Shown: piece after piece, positions 25,793-34,428 of the stretch | How the letters are laid out: each line of letters starts with the position of its first letter | Position numbering within the stretch: position 1 is the stretch's first letter | Source of the DNA: Saprospiraceae bacterium | GTDB taxonomy: Bacteria > Bacteroidota > Bacteroidia > Chitinophagales > Saprospiraceae | DNA: 36,347 nt | Assembly: GCA_028284395.1 (NCBI GenBank) | Contig: JANQRV010000547.1 | Location: forward strand, 1-36,347 | Reading direction: 5' to 3' | Position numbers and translations under genes: made by a program | Notes under the pieces: model-generated | What the model was told of the DNA's origin: nothing | The model's database searches: none | What the model saw: the letters and a program-made list of their open reading frames with translations, nothing else

Positions 25793-26572
25793 TCAATTGT
25801 CTAGCCAGGACTTAAAATTATTGACGCGATCCCTACTCACAATGACTTCAAATTCAGGGTTTGGAATCAACTCTAACTTTAGTCTGCTGTTGAAATATGT
25901 TTTGATTTTTCCGATGGAATCGAGATGAATAATAGATTTGCGATTGATCCGGAAGAAATACCGAGGTGAAAGCATCTCTTCCAATTGCTCCAAGGTATAA
26001 TCAACTATATGTTTCTTGTTGGACTCTGTTCTCAAATTAACCAACCCATTTTCGGAATAAAAATATCGGATACTGCCAGCAGATATGTACAATAATTGTT
26101 GTCCCGTTTTAACTAGGAACCGTTCCTTGAAGTTAGACCTATTCATCCCCACAATCAATTGCTGTATTTGGCCGAGACCACTTTCCAACCCATTTCTTCT
26201 AAGGTGATAAAACTTATCTAGGGCTGCAACCAACTCACCATCATCAATTGGCTTCAAAAGGTAATCAATACTATTCACCTTAAAAGCTTTCAGAGCATAC
26301 TGTTGATAGGCAGTGGTAAAGATGATAGGAATGTCCAGATCCAGTTCGTTGAAAATTTCAAAGCTCAGTCCGTCAGCCAGCTGAACGTCCATAAAAATGA
26401 GGGATGGTTTAGGGTTCTCCTGTAACCATTTCACGGATCTTTCGATACTATCGTGTGTGGCTACTATATTAATTTCAGGACGATGCTTATTGATTAGTTG
26501 TTCGAGTCTTTTTACCGCTGGCGTTTCGTCCTCAATAATTAAGACATTTACGTTTCCGGGTACGTCGGACAT
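25793..26572 (-). CDS. LytTR-family response regulator, no adjacent kinase
   Basis: 259 residues: an N-terminal receiver domain with the acidic pair Glu14-Asp15, phospho-acceptor Asp62 in FMDVQL, Thr86 in IIFTTAYQQYALKAF and Lys107 in YLLKPID. A LytTR DNA-binding domain (about 150-258: FLVKTGQQLLYI, YFFRINRKSIIHLDSI, VSRDRVNNFKSWL) follows. Such regulators usually pair with a LytS/YpdA-like (HisKA_7TM or His_kinase) sensor next door, but no kinase gene is present in this window. The nearest same-strand gene is the DUF2141 gene upstream, from which it is separated by a terminator hairpin, so it is probably transcribed alone. Confidence 0.92.
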   Translation of the reverse strand: MSDVPGNVNVLIIEDETPAVKRLEQLINKHRPEINIVATHDSIERSVKWLQENPKPSLIFMDVQLADGLSFEIFNELDLDIPIIFTTAYQQYALKAFKVNSIDYLLKPIDDGELVAALDKFYHLRRNGLESGLGQIQQLIVGMNRSNFKERFLVKTGQQLLYISAGSIRYFYSENGLVNLRTESNKKHIVDYTLEQLEEMLSPRYFFRINRKSIIHLDSIGKIKTYFNSRLKLELIPNPEFEVIVSRDRVNNFKSWLDN

Positions 26573-26646
26573 GGTGGATAGGGTATAACTTCTATTGGTG
26601 TTTGAAAAAACTACTGAATAATACCTTATAAAAACAGTATGGATAG

Positions 26647-26669
26647 AAAAAAGGTTGTCGTGACGACAA
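26647..26669 (-). terminator. Terminator of the DUF2141 gene
   Basis: On the minus strand a perfect 6-bp stem TTGTCG / CGACAA (26669-26655) with a 3-nt loop is followed by CC and six T (26652-26647). This is a compact intrinsic terminator 30 bp downstream of the DUF2141 stop, separating it from the LytTR gene. Confidence 0.6.
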
Positions 26670-26698
26670 GATGCTTAACTTTTGAGTAATCAAATAAT

Positions 26699-27145
26699 TT
26701 AATCAGACCACTTCCGAAGAGACGTGCTCAGGTGCTGACGATTAGTAGTAAAACTAAAAACGATTTCTCTAAACCTTGGGAGGCGCCATTTTGATTTCGG
26801 TCGTCTGGAGAAAGCATAAGGTTCGGATGGAATACCGAGCCAATTTCGGTCCAATTCTCCATTACCATTAATATCATGAAATAATGCGATGGCATATTTA
26901 CCGTAGGTAAGTTGATCGACATGAACGGTCTTGTGCCCGGTCTCATCGACCTTATATCCTTCCACAATCGCGTTTTCCTTGATCATGAAGTTTTCCTCAG
27001 AATCGTAAATCCCGACCCATATGATCCCCTCTGGCGAAGTGATGTTATTTATCTCAATCACGAGGCTTCCACTCTCTTCTGGTACCGTATAACCTGCATT
27101 GAAAATAAAAACCAACCCGAGAATAAGCAGACCTGAATGCTTCAT
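26699..27145 (-). CDS. DUF2141 exported protein
   Basis: This small exported protein (148 residues) has a signal peptide (MKHSGLLILGLVFIFNAGYT). The body fits DUF2141: SLVIEINNITSPEGIIWVGIYDSEENF, VDQLTYGKYAIALFHDINGNGELDRNWLGIPSEPYAFSRRPKS. The block DINGNGELD looks like a calcium-binding Asx/Asp loop. Function is not established; the family is common in Bacteroidota envelopes. ATG at 27145; own terminator downstream. Confidence 0.85.
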   Translation of the reverse strand: MKHSGLLILGLVFIFNAGYTVPEESGSLVIEINNITSPEGIIWVGIYDSEENFMIKENAIVEGYKVDETGHKTVHVDQLTYGKYAIALFHDINGNGELDRNWLGIPSEPYAFSRRPKSKWRLPRFREIVFSFTTNRQHLSTSLRKWSD

Positions 27146-28185
27146 AGTACTTTTCGATTAACTCCTTACAAATTAAGGTATTCCCATCATTGATTCTGTC
27201 AAATAGTCGACCAATACAAAATGCTTTTCTTGAAATACGGCAAAAGGTGCCGCTGGATTCTTAATAAATGGTTAAAGAGGTTTACAGACAAGTCAGCCAT
27301 GAGTGCTGCATGGTCTTTAAAGGTTATCGAATCAGTTCATTTTGCTAGTCATTAAAATCCAAAAAATTGAATTCCAAATAAATACAATCTAATTATTTTT
27401 AAATATATTCCATAGTAGAAAAATCACACTTTAGCTCCCTAAATCACAAATGGCCGATCAAATAAGTTGTTCATTATAAGCGCTTTACTCCAGCAATAGA
27501 ATCATCAAAGCAGCATTTCCTTGATTTCAAACCTGTTACTAAATCGCAAAATTGGTCTAAATAATGCTACCTTTAATGTTAGCTTTATGGTTGGAAACTT
27601 TCTCTCATCTAATTAGTTTCTTCCATTCGTCCCTGCCCATTTGGGAAACAAGCTATCTAAATGCAAGAATATGAATTAATGATCGCCGGGTGTTGACCGA
27701 ATAATAAGACGTTAAGCCTGAATAAGACATTAATCAATTTCTCAGGTCTATTTCACAACTACGGGAGGCATTGAAATCTTCACTACACATGTTAATCCCA
27801 TTTCTAAATCAACCGATTTCTGAGCAAACATCAACAACTTGCACAAGTACTTAGTGAGACTTGGCGGGGCAATCGATTTCTTTGTCATTTGAAGAATACA
27901 AATCAAAAATAGACTAAACAAAGTATAGCATGAAACAAATTTTTACAAGAAATTTTTCCCATATCATTTTTTTGTATCGCGTGGTGCAAACACTGTACCC
28001 AATGAAATGTGGTATTCTGAATCGATATTCCGTTAATTCACTCTGGACTTTACAGGAGCAAGACCGCACCTTGCTAAGAAAAATTCACCTTTATAAGGGT
28101 GCTTTGGATCCTTTGCCGTGACAGTTTTCCCTCCAATTCCATTCTAAACTCCACATTAGTCTTTTGCCGGTAAAAGGATTCAACT
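27146..28185. other. Long gene-free region, 1,040 bp
   Basis: This is the longest non-coding stretch in the window, AT-rich and between the starts of divergent genes. The one ATG-initiated ORF of note (27930-28121, 63 codons, MKQIFTRNFSHIIFLYRVV...) has no recognisable family and ends 64 bp before the solenoid gene; it could be chance. A pair of near-identical 13-mers at 27703-27733 is listed separately. On the minus strand TATTTTTG (27911-27904) fits the -7 element, but the nearest TTTG is 24 nt away, so I do not call a promoter. No tRNA, rRNA or clear terminator is seen. Confidence 0.5.
27703..27733. repeat. Pair of 13-bp direct repeats
   Basis: AATAAGACGTTAA (27703-27715) and AATAAGACATTAA (27721-27733) differ at one base and start 18 bp apart. 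They lie in the gene-free region about 450 bp upstream of the solenoid gene. A dimeric regulator site is possible; chance is not excluded. Confidence 0.4.
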
Positions 28186-29724
28186 ATGCAAGCATTGAAA
28201 GAATTAGCATATATAGTAACCAAGAATAAGTTGAGGTCAGTCGATTTGATCGCCGAATCTGCAGAAAATAAAACCAAGATCTCCGAATTTTACGAAGGAA
28301 TACTAGCAGGAAAGTTCTCTACTGACGACGATGCCGCTCGTTTTTTTTATGAATCAGACAAAAATTATTCGGGTTATCAAAAACTCAAAAGCAATCTAAA
28401 ATCTCGTCTGATCAATACTATATTTTTCATCGACCCAAAGGATAGTTCTCACTCCGAACGGCAGCGTGCTTACTATGCCTGTTACAAAGAGTGGGCGGCA
28501 GCAAAAATCCTAATTGGCAAAGGGGCTCGGTTAGCCGGTGTAAATCTTTGTCATAAAATCTTGAAGCTAGCCAAAAAATACGAAATCACTGAATTGGTGT
28601 TGGATATTTCGAGAACCTTGCGTCTTCACTATGGAGCAAGGGTTGGAGATTTCAAGAAATTTGAACAGTTCAATCGAATTTTCAAAGAGTATGAGGTCAT
28701 TTGGCATGCTGAAAACCGAGCGGAAGAACTGTATACGGAATTAGTGATTAAATACGTAAATAATAAATCTACAAAAGAAAACCTCCATGAAAAAGCGAAA
28801 CAGTACTACCAACAATTGGAGGAAGATCTTAATTTATACGATTCTTATCGGCTGTACCTATGCGGAAGCTTAATCAAAATTATCATTCACTCCAGTATCA
28901 ATGCTTACGAGGAAACGATCAAGGTCTGTAAAGAGTCGATTGACTTGTTCCAATCAAAGAAGTACCAACCAACTACCCCATTGCAAATATACTACTATCA
29001 ACTTCTGGTCTGCTACACTCAACTAAAAAAATACAATGAAGGAAAACAGATTGCACAAAAGTGCATCAATCTATTGGACGACGGATCTTATAACTGGTTC
29101 AAGTACCATGAATACTTCTTCATCCTGTCAATGCACACCAAACAATATCAGAATGCATACCAGGTTTATATTGATACCATTGTTCATCCTCGCTTCCAAT
29201 TCCTGCCGGAGGGTGTCAGGGAAATGTGGCGCATCTTCGAAGCCTATGTCCATTATTTGATCGAACTGGGCAAGGTATTCCCTAAGAACGATGATAAGGT
29301 TTTCAATAAATTCAAGCTAGGCCGATTCCTTAATGAAACCCCCATTTTCTCCAAGGACAAACGAGGAATGAACATCCCAATACTCGTAATCCATATCTTA
29401 TTCATGATCCAGCAGCAGAAATACGATCGAGCCATTGACAAGATCGAAGCAATCGAGAAGTATTGTTCGCGACATCTACGTAACAATGATCTGTTTCGAA
29501 GCAATTGCTTTATCAAAATGCTTATGAAGATCCCAATGTGTAGTTTTCACAAGGCTGGCGTGATAAGGAAGGCGAGCAATTACCAAAAACGGTTACAATC
29601 TGTTCCACTCGACATTGCCAATCAAGCTCACGAAATAGAGATCATTCCATATGAGGATCTGTGGGAAATGGCCTTATTGACTTTAGAAAACAAATTCCAT
29701 AAAGTAAAACTACCCAGCGGATAG
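28186..29724 (+). CDS. Large alpha-solenoid (TPR-like) cytosolic protein
   Basis: I do not recognise a named family for this 512-residue protein. It has no signal peptide or membrane segment. The sequence is almost entirely helical hairpins with divergent TPR character, for example LAGVNLCHKILKLAKKYEIT, YYQLLVCYTQLKKYNEGK, YFFILSMHTKQYQNAY and ILFMIQQQKYDRAI. It is rich in Tyr, Lys and Ile. The N-terminal 90 residues (MQALKELAYIVTKNKLRSVD, then FYEGILAGKFSTDDDAARFFY) are not solenoid-like, and no helix-turn-helix is evident. The stop codon lies in the loop of a hairpin (29709-29733). It is flanked by 1 kb of non-coding DNA upstream and a separate promoter region downstream, so it is transcribed alone. 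A scaffold or sensor role is only a guess. Confidence 0.7.
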   Translation: MQALKELAYIVTKNKLRSVDLIAESAENKTKISEFYEGILAGKFSTDDDAARFFYESDKNYSGYQKLKSNLKSRLINTIFFIDPKDSSHSERQRAYYACYKEWAAAKILIGKGARLAGVNLCHKILKLAKKYEITELVLDISRTLRLHYGARVGDFKKFEQFNRIFKEYEVIWHAENRAEELYTELVIKYVNNKSTKENLHEKAKQYYQQLEEDLNLYDSYRLYLCGSLIKIIIHSSINAYEETIKVCKESIDLFQSKKYQPTTPLQIYYYQLLVCYTQLKKYNEGKQIAQKCINLLDDGSYNWFKYHEYFFILSMHTKQYQNAYQVYIDTIVHPRFQFLPEGVREMWRIFEAYVHYLIELGKVFPKNDDKVFNKFKLGRFLNETPIFSKDKRGMNIPILVIHILFMIQQQKYDRAIDKIEAIEKYCSRHLRNNDLFRSNCFIKMLMKIPMCSFHKAGVIRKASNYQKRLQSVPLDIANQAHEIEIIPYEDLWEMALLTLENKFHKVKLPSG

Positions 29725-29733
29725 CCGGGTAGT
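29709..29733 (+). terminator. Hairpin at the end of the solenoid gene
   Basis: ACTACCC (29709-29715) pairs perfectly with GGGTAGT (29727-29733) around an 11-nt loop that contains the stop codon. No T-run follows directly, so termination may depend on the palindrome just downstream. Confidence 0.45.
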
Positions 29734-29740
29734 CAACATC

Positions 29741-29759
29741 TTGTTATTTCAAATAACAA
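29741..29759. repeat. Perfect 19-nt palindrome
   Basis: TTGTTATTT-C-AAATAACAA: two 9-bp arms around one base, 8 bp after the hairpin of the solenoid gene. It is AT-only apart from two G-C pairs. It may act with the preceding hairpin in termination, or as an operator. Confidence 0.5.
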
Positions 29760-29852
29760 ATCGTAATCGCATATTCAAAAATAAACTGAAAAATGCATTG
29801 CACCAAACAAATCCACATTCAGAATAGCTCCAGCCTTATTTGGCATACCCAA

Positions 29853-29884
29853 TTTGTATATCCTCACAAATACTAATAACTTTG
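29853..29884 (+). promoter_or_regulatory. Near-perfect Bacteroidota promoter for trhO
   Basis: TTTG (29853-29856), a 20-nt spacer and TAACTTTG (29877-29884) match the Bacteroidota TTTG / TAnnTTTG promoter exactly. Transcription should start near 29890, giving an untranslated leader of about 115 nt before the ATG at 30006. Confidence 0.65.
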
Positions 29885-29907
29885 TGACTAATTGCCAGAA
29901 TTACTAA

Positions 29908-29989
29908 GTTTAGGGATACACCTAGAAAATGGTGCAGTTGGCAGCAAGCCTGCAACTTGCCAGGAGTAATGCTCCTTTCATCCGTTAAC
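29908..29989 (+). ncRNA. Candidate structured leader RNA of trhO
   Basis: The leader between the promoter and trhO can fold into a closed multi-branch structure. The outer helix is GTTTAGGGAT (29908-29917) with ATCCGTTAAC (29980-29989), eight pairs and two mismatches. Inside are three hairpins: CACC/GGTG (29919-29934), AGTTG-g-CAG/CTG-CAACT (29936-29957, one bulged G, loop CAAGC) and AGGAG/CTCCT (29962-29976, loop TAATG). I matched no known riboswitch or T-box consensus. The string GCAGTTGGCAGCA resembles a tRNA D-arm, but no T-loop or acceptor stem is present. Paired by eye, without energy calculation. Confidence 0.4.
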
Positions 29990-30005
29990 GTACCAAATTC
30001 GTAAA

Positions 30006-31049
30006 ATGAAATTGTACAATCGCATTAATAATGATGAGCTGAAGCATCAAATGTTAGAGAGTAAGGAATCTCGCATCACCCTTTCCTTCTATCAATACCA
30101 TCAAATCGAAAGCCCCGCCCAGTTCAGGAATACTTTGTATCAAATGCTGGATGATCACAAAGTCTTCGGTAGGATTTATGTATCTAAGGAGGGCATCAAC
30201 GGTCAGATTTCTGTTCCGGAAACAAACTTTACGGCCTTTAAAGATGCGTTGTATTCCATTCCATTCCTTAACAACATTCGCCTAAATATAGCAGTGGAAG
30301 ACAACGGTAAGTCTTTCTATAAACTCAAGATAAAAGTTCGTAAGAAAATTGTAGCTGACGGACTAAGAGATGACACTTTCGATGTTACAAAGAGAGGAAA
30401 ACACCTGGATGCTGAGCGTTATAACGAGCTCACTGAAGACCCGGATACGATTGTTGTGGACATGCGTAATCACTACGAAAGCGAGGTTGGATATTTTCAC
30501 AATGCTATCCGCCCTGACGTGGAGACTTTTCGGGAAGCCCTCCCCCTAGTCGAAAAAATGCTGGAACACCAAAAGGATAAAAACATTGTGATGTATTGTA
30601 CTGGCGGAATCCGTTGCGAAAAGGCAAGTGCATACTATTTACACAAGGGCTTTGAAAAAGTGTATATGGTGGACGGAGGCATCATAGAATATACTCGACA
30701 ATGCAAGGAAAAGAACATTCCCAATAAATTTATAGGCAAGAATTTTGTATTTGATGAACGAATGGGAGAGAAAATATCCGATGATATCGTCGCCAAATGC
30801 CATCAATGTGGTAAACCTTGTGATACCCATGTCAATTGTGCAAACGATGCCTGCCACATCCTCTTTATCCAATGTAGAGAGTGTGCCGAAAAGTATAATC
30901 AATGTTGTTCTCACAAATGTAAAGACTTCACTGCTCTACCGGAAGAAGAACAGATCCGAAACCGAACGAAGTTAACATTCAATGGTACCCAATTTGGTAA
31001 GGGGCGATATAAAGCATTTCACAAAGACGAAGATTTGATCATGGATTGA
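30006..31049 (+). CDS. trhO: tRNA uridine(34) hydroxylase TrhO
   Basis: TrhO (YceA) is a rhodanese-family enzyme that hydroxylates uridine at position 34 of several tRNAs using O2, the first step toward cmo5U/mo5U. The 347 residues show the N-terminal domain with GRIYVSKEGINGQISVPE, then the rhodanese domain with the active-site loop MYCTGGIRCEKAS (Cys198; second Cys204) and MVDGGIIEY. A Cys-rich C-terminal segment (265-305, CHQCGKPCDTHVNCANDAC...) probably binds zinc. Length is at the long end for the family because of this tail. ATG at 30006. The gene has its own near-perfect promoter and a structured leader. A hairpin follows at 31065. Confidence 0.93.
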   Translation: MKLYNRINNDELKHQMLESKESRITLSFYQYHQIESPAQFRNTLYQMLDDHKVFGRIYVSKEGINGQISVPETNFTAFKDALYSIPFLNNIRLNIAVEDNGKSFYKLKIKVRKKIVADGLRDDTFDVTKRGKHLDAERYNELTEDPDTIVVDMRNHYESEVGYFHNAIRPDVETFREALPLVEKMLEHQKDKNIVMYCTGGIRCEKASAYYLHKGFEKVYMVDGGIIEYTRQCKEKNIPNKFIGKNFVFDERMGEKISDDIVAKCHQCGKPCDTHVNCANDACHILFIQCRECAEKYNQCCSHKCKDFTALPEEEQIRNRTKLTFNGTQFGKGRYKAFHKDEDLIMD

Positions 31050-31064
31050 TAAAGAGTAAAGGCC

Positions 31065-31082
31065 TGCTTGACAATTCAAGCA
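31065..31082. terminator. Hairpin between convergent genes
   Basis: TGCTTGA (31065-31071) pairs perfectly with TCAAGCA (31076-31082) around CAAT. It lies between the trhO stop and the stop of the convergent protease-propeller-barrel gene. There is no T-run on either side, so it is only a moderate terminator candidate for both. Confidence 0.4.
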
Positions 31083-31124
31083 AACCCCTACAATTTCCCT
31101 AACAATCCACAAAACTAGGACCGG

Positions 31125-34100
31125 TTACCAACCGGGTAGAATATTCAACCCGAATACTCCTGAAGCGTTCTTCTGTAAGGGTAGTGCATAGTAAGGCTCC
31201 AACACCATTGCTCCAAACAAGTTCACCCTTACGGAAGCTCCAACACTCAGCAAGAATTCAGCATCGGGTAAACCAGTTTCATTATTTTTCTTGAATTGAT
31301 CGAAGCTGGTCCATGCTACTCCTCCATCCGCGAAGAAGTTCAAATCAGTAAATAGGAACTTTGATTTGAATAGGGCCAATTGTTCCGGCCCAGTGAATGG
31401 AATCCGGATTTCAGCATTGGTTACGAAAAGCTTACTTCCAAAAAGCAAATTGGTACTTTTCCCATTTTGCACGAAGTTTTCCTGGATACTATTAAAATCA
31501 TAGCCCCGAATGTACCATGGGTTCCCTATGTATAAAGGAAATAATTCATCTCCATTGCCACCATATCTTCCATAGTGATTGGCCCGAAAAGCAATCCCAT
31601 AGGGTCGAAAGAACTTATAAAATCGTAAGTCAGCAGTAATCGCGTTAAAGTCGAATTCTCCTCCGTATCGCTCAACTCCAAGTCGGTAGCGATAACCATT
31701 TAAAGGAGCTGTCAATCCAAATTTGGAGTTGTCGCCAACGACTGCAGCACTGGCATTCAACAAGCTAAAGCCGGGCGGTGCATCTAGTTTTTCCCGATCT
31801 CTATAGATCAGTCGCCCGAAATCATCATAGTAGTTCTTGTCAAGATCAATTCTTGAACTATACCGCGAAAAACTGATACCGGCTTCAATTCGTAGGGTCT
31901 TAGAAAAAGGTAATTGTGCAAATACACTTGCCTGATCTTGAAAAATTCGGAAATTTTGAAAGTCGATTCGATTCGCCAAAAACTGTTCTCCGTCGATTTC
32001 AAAATTATCCGGTCCAATAAAGGCAGCACTTACTCTTCTGGAAGGTGTATGAGACAAGGAGCCACCCCAATTGATTCGACCTTTCTTATTGATAAACCCA
32101 ATGGCTCCACCAAAATCAGTGATTTCTCCGTTCAATGAAAAACTACTAATTAGTTGATTGTCTCCTAGAATATCGCTGAACAAGAGATCCACCCCCCCAA
32201 CCAATCCAGTAGAAGTTCCAAAGTTATTACTGGTGCCAACACCAACACCAGCCCCTCCTCCCACATAAGTTAATTGAAATTTTGGCTTATAGTCTTTATT
32301 TAGAATATTAACAGTTCTTCCATTCTTTGCCATTCTAGCGGCGGGGTCAACGGTATCTAGACGCTGAATTTGAGCATCTACAATATCTGCTTTTTCTTGT
32401 TCTAAACGAGGTAGAGTAGCGGCGGACATATCAACATCGTTCGGGTCAACCTCAACGAAAATAAAAGCTTCCTCTTTAGCCTTATAGATATCATAGGAGT
32501 TTTTGAAATAGTGATTGTATAAGACACGGCCCGTTCGTTTAGAAAGGCTAATTGCCGGCGAATACGGTGTGATTCCGCTGATGCCCGTCAATAAAGTCGT
32601 CATTTGATAGACCTTGTTAGCGACCGGATCATACTTGTACAGGTTACGATATCCATCGCGATTTGACAAGAATAGAATATTACCATTATGATCTTCAATT
32701 GGATTCAAATTGTCGGCTCCCGGAAAGATGTCTAGCAACTCTGATTCTCCATTTGCGACATCCAGAATTGCAAGATTAAAAACCCATTTACCATTAGTCC
32801 GACCATTTTCAAAACTAATTTGATCAGTTGCGAAAACCAGTCTTTCACCGTCCGATAACCAATGGGGGTGCATTTCAGAATAAGGATCATTGGTAATTTG
32901 ATCTACCTCCCCTGATTTCACGTTGACTCCAAATAGGTCAATCTGGCCATTCGTCAAACCTGTCACGACGATTGTTCTTCCATCTGGCGACCAAGATGGA
33001 TTGCTAAAAGCAGGTAAACCTTGCACCGCTATCTCCTGTAGTGTTTTCCCATTTTGTACATCCTTGATGATCAAAACATTTCGACCTTTGCTGACTGCCA
33101 CAAAGGCAAAGCTCTTACTGTCTGGTGACCACGTACCTGCAGATTCTATATAATTGAAGTCATCAATGTGGCCATTCTTTGCTGCGCTAGCTACCTTTCG
33201 AATCACTTTACCATTGGTAGCGTCCGCCAAAAACAAATCCGTTGAAAAAACACTTCTTTCAGAGAGAAAAATGACATGTCGGCCATTTGGGCTAATGACG
33301 GGTGCCAGATTGAGTCGGCCAGAATTTCCTTGATGAATCAGCTTCTTTCCATGTGGATCCTCTTTGAAAGTGCTTACATATGAGCTGAAGTGGTTCTTAA
33401 TTGCATTTACCCATAGTTCAGAAAGTGTTTTTTGGTTGACCCCCAGCACCGACCGAGTCGCACTGTCAAATCCATACTTTGCCACAGCAGTAAAAAATGG
33501 CTCGATTACATCATCTCCTTTCCAGCCCGCCAGGAAGGCCCAGAATGCTTGCCCGTAGCGATAGGGGAAATATTTGGGATTGTTCAGTTGTTTGATCGAG
33601 GGCACATCTTTATTAATCACAGCATCCCTCATCCACATTGCTGTATTTGCGTCGACTCGACCAATAGACATATATTCTGCTAATCCTTCGACCATCCAAA
33701 GTGGAAGGTTTGCCAGGTTTTTCAATGAGGTCGAATCTCCCTTAATGATCATGTTATATTGGAAAGCATGCACTAATTCATGCCCTAAAACGTGAAAGGT
33801 CTGTTGATTAGACATCGCCAATGGCATAATGACGCGGTTTCGAAGTCCCTCAGTAACACCGCCAGTTCCAACACCGATCGTACCGCCAATGGCATTTGTT
33901 TGTTGGAAATCCGCATGATCGTTATAAAAGATGATGGGATTCTTTGTAGAAAAAGTATCCTTCAATACATTTTGGTGCATCAGATACCATTGCTCGGTAT
34001 AATTAATAAGGGCCTTCTTTAGGGTTTCATTTTTTAGATAGTGATAAATCTCGAAGTTTGGGGTCTGGACCACTTCAAAATCAAAGGTTTCATAGGTTGG

Positions 34101-34187
34101 CTTATTTTGGCCAAAATACTGTGCGGGAAGAGTGTTGGACACAAAGGCCAGAAAGGCCAACAAGATTAGGATTTTACCAGTTTTCAT
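31125..34187 (-). CDS. Gluzincin / TolB-like propeller / Omp85-like barrel fusion
   Basis: 1020 residues in three parts. After a signal peptide (cleavage near PAQ, 21-23), a peptidase-MA-like gluzincin domain holds HELVH (136-140) and, 26 residues on, WMVEGLAEY (Glu167 as third zinc ligand). Next, about 290-560, come PD40/TolB-like propeller blades: APVISPNGRHVIFLSERS, AGTWSPDSKSFAFVAV, NPSWSPDGRTIVVTG and MHPHWLSDGERLVFATD. From about 630 to the end is a beta-barrel with an Omp85-like NPWYIRGYDFNS motif, a following strand NAEIRIPFTGPEQLALF, and the terminal FGLNILPGW with its aromatic end. I expect an outer-membrane protein with a periplasmic protease-propeller. The domain combination occurs in Bacteroidota annotation, but I know of no experimental role. 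Confidence 0.8.
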   Translation of the reverse strand: MKTGKILILLAFLAFVSNTLPAQYFGQNKPTYETFDFEVVQTPNFEIYHYLKNETLKKALINYTEQWYLMHQNVLKDTFSTKNPIIFYNDHADFQQTNAIGGTIGVGTGGVTEGLRNRVIMPLAMSNQQTFHVLGHELVHAFQYNMIIKGDSTSLKNLANLPLWMVEGLAEYMSIGRVDANTAMWMRDAVINKDVPSIKQLNNPKYFPYRYGQAFWAFLAGWKGDDVIEPFFTAVAKYGFDSATRSVLGVNQKTLSELWVNAIKNHFSSYVSTFKEDPHGKKLIHQGNSGRLNLAPVISPNGRHVIFLSERSVFSTDLFLADATNGKVIRKVASAAKNGHIDDFNYIESAGTWSPDSKSFAFVAVSKGRNVLIIKDVQNGKTLQEIAVQGLPAFSNPSWSPDGRTIVVTGLTNGQIDLFGVNVKSGEVDQITNDPYSEMHPHWLSDGERLVFATDQISFENGRTNGKWVFNLAILDVANGESELLDIFPGADNLNPIEDHNGNILFLSNRDGYRNLYKYDPVANKVYQMTTLLTGISGITPYSPAISLSKRTGRVLYNHYFKNSYDIYKAKEEAFIFVEVDPNDVDMSAATLPRLEQEKADIVDAQIQRLDTVDPAARMAKNGRTVNILNKDYKPKFQLTYVGGGAGVGVGTSNNFGTSTGLVGGVDLLFSDILGDNQLISSFSLNGEITDFGGAIGFINKKGRINWGGSLSHTPSRRVSAAFIGPDNFEIDGEQFLANRIDFQNFRIFQDQASVFAQLPFSKTLRIEAGISFSRYSSRIDLDKNYYDDFGRLIYRDREKLDAPPGFSLLNASAAVVGDNSKFGLTAPLNGYRYRLGVERYGGEFDFNAITADLRFYKFFRPYGIAFRANHYGRYGGNGDELFPLYIGNPWYIRGYDFNSIQENFVQNGKSTNLLFGSKLFVTNAEIRIPFTGPEQLALFKSKFLFTDLNFFADGGVAWTSFDQFKKNNETGLPDAEFLLSVGASVRVNLFGAMVLEPYYALPLQKNASGVFGLNILPGW

Positions 34188-34306
34188 TGCTTCAGATTAT
34201 TATTTCTAAGTCGATATCTACCATACCAACTGCCGCAAATAGGACGGGCTGTGGCATTGGGCGTTTCTAACGTATCCATATGGTTAACAACCGATAAAGG
34301 GCAAGA

Positions 34307-34341
34307 TTTTGTTAATTCTTTTAAGCACTTGGTTAAATTTG
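34307..34341 (+). promoter_or_regulatory. Candidate promoter of the symporter gene
   Basis: TTTTG (34307-34311), a 22-nt spacer and TAAATTTG (34334-34341): the -7 element is a perfect TAnnTTTG match, and the spacer is at the upper end of the usual range. It is 87 bp upstream of the symporter ATG. Confidence 0.5.
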
Positions 34342-34428
34342 TCTTAAACGAAAATGATTGGTAAGATGCCTGACATATAACAATCTCGCCATTATAAACA
34401 CGGGAAGTCGAATTCAAATTACTGTGAC

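Noticed and set aside
27930..28121. 63-codon ORF MKQIFTRNFSHIIF...
   Set aside because: No recognisable family and no conserved context; kept as a remark in the intergenic entry.
29931..29989. tRNA or tRNA pseudogene upstream of trhO
   Set aside because: GCAGTTGGCAGCA resembles a D-arm, but there is no GTTCRA T-loop, no proper 7-nt anticodon loop and no acceptor pairing.
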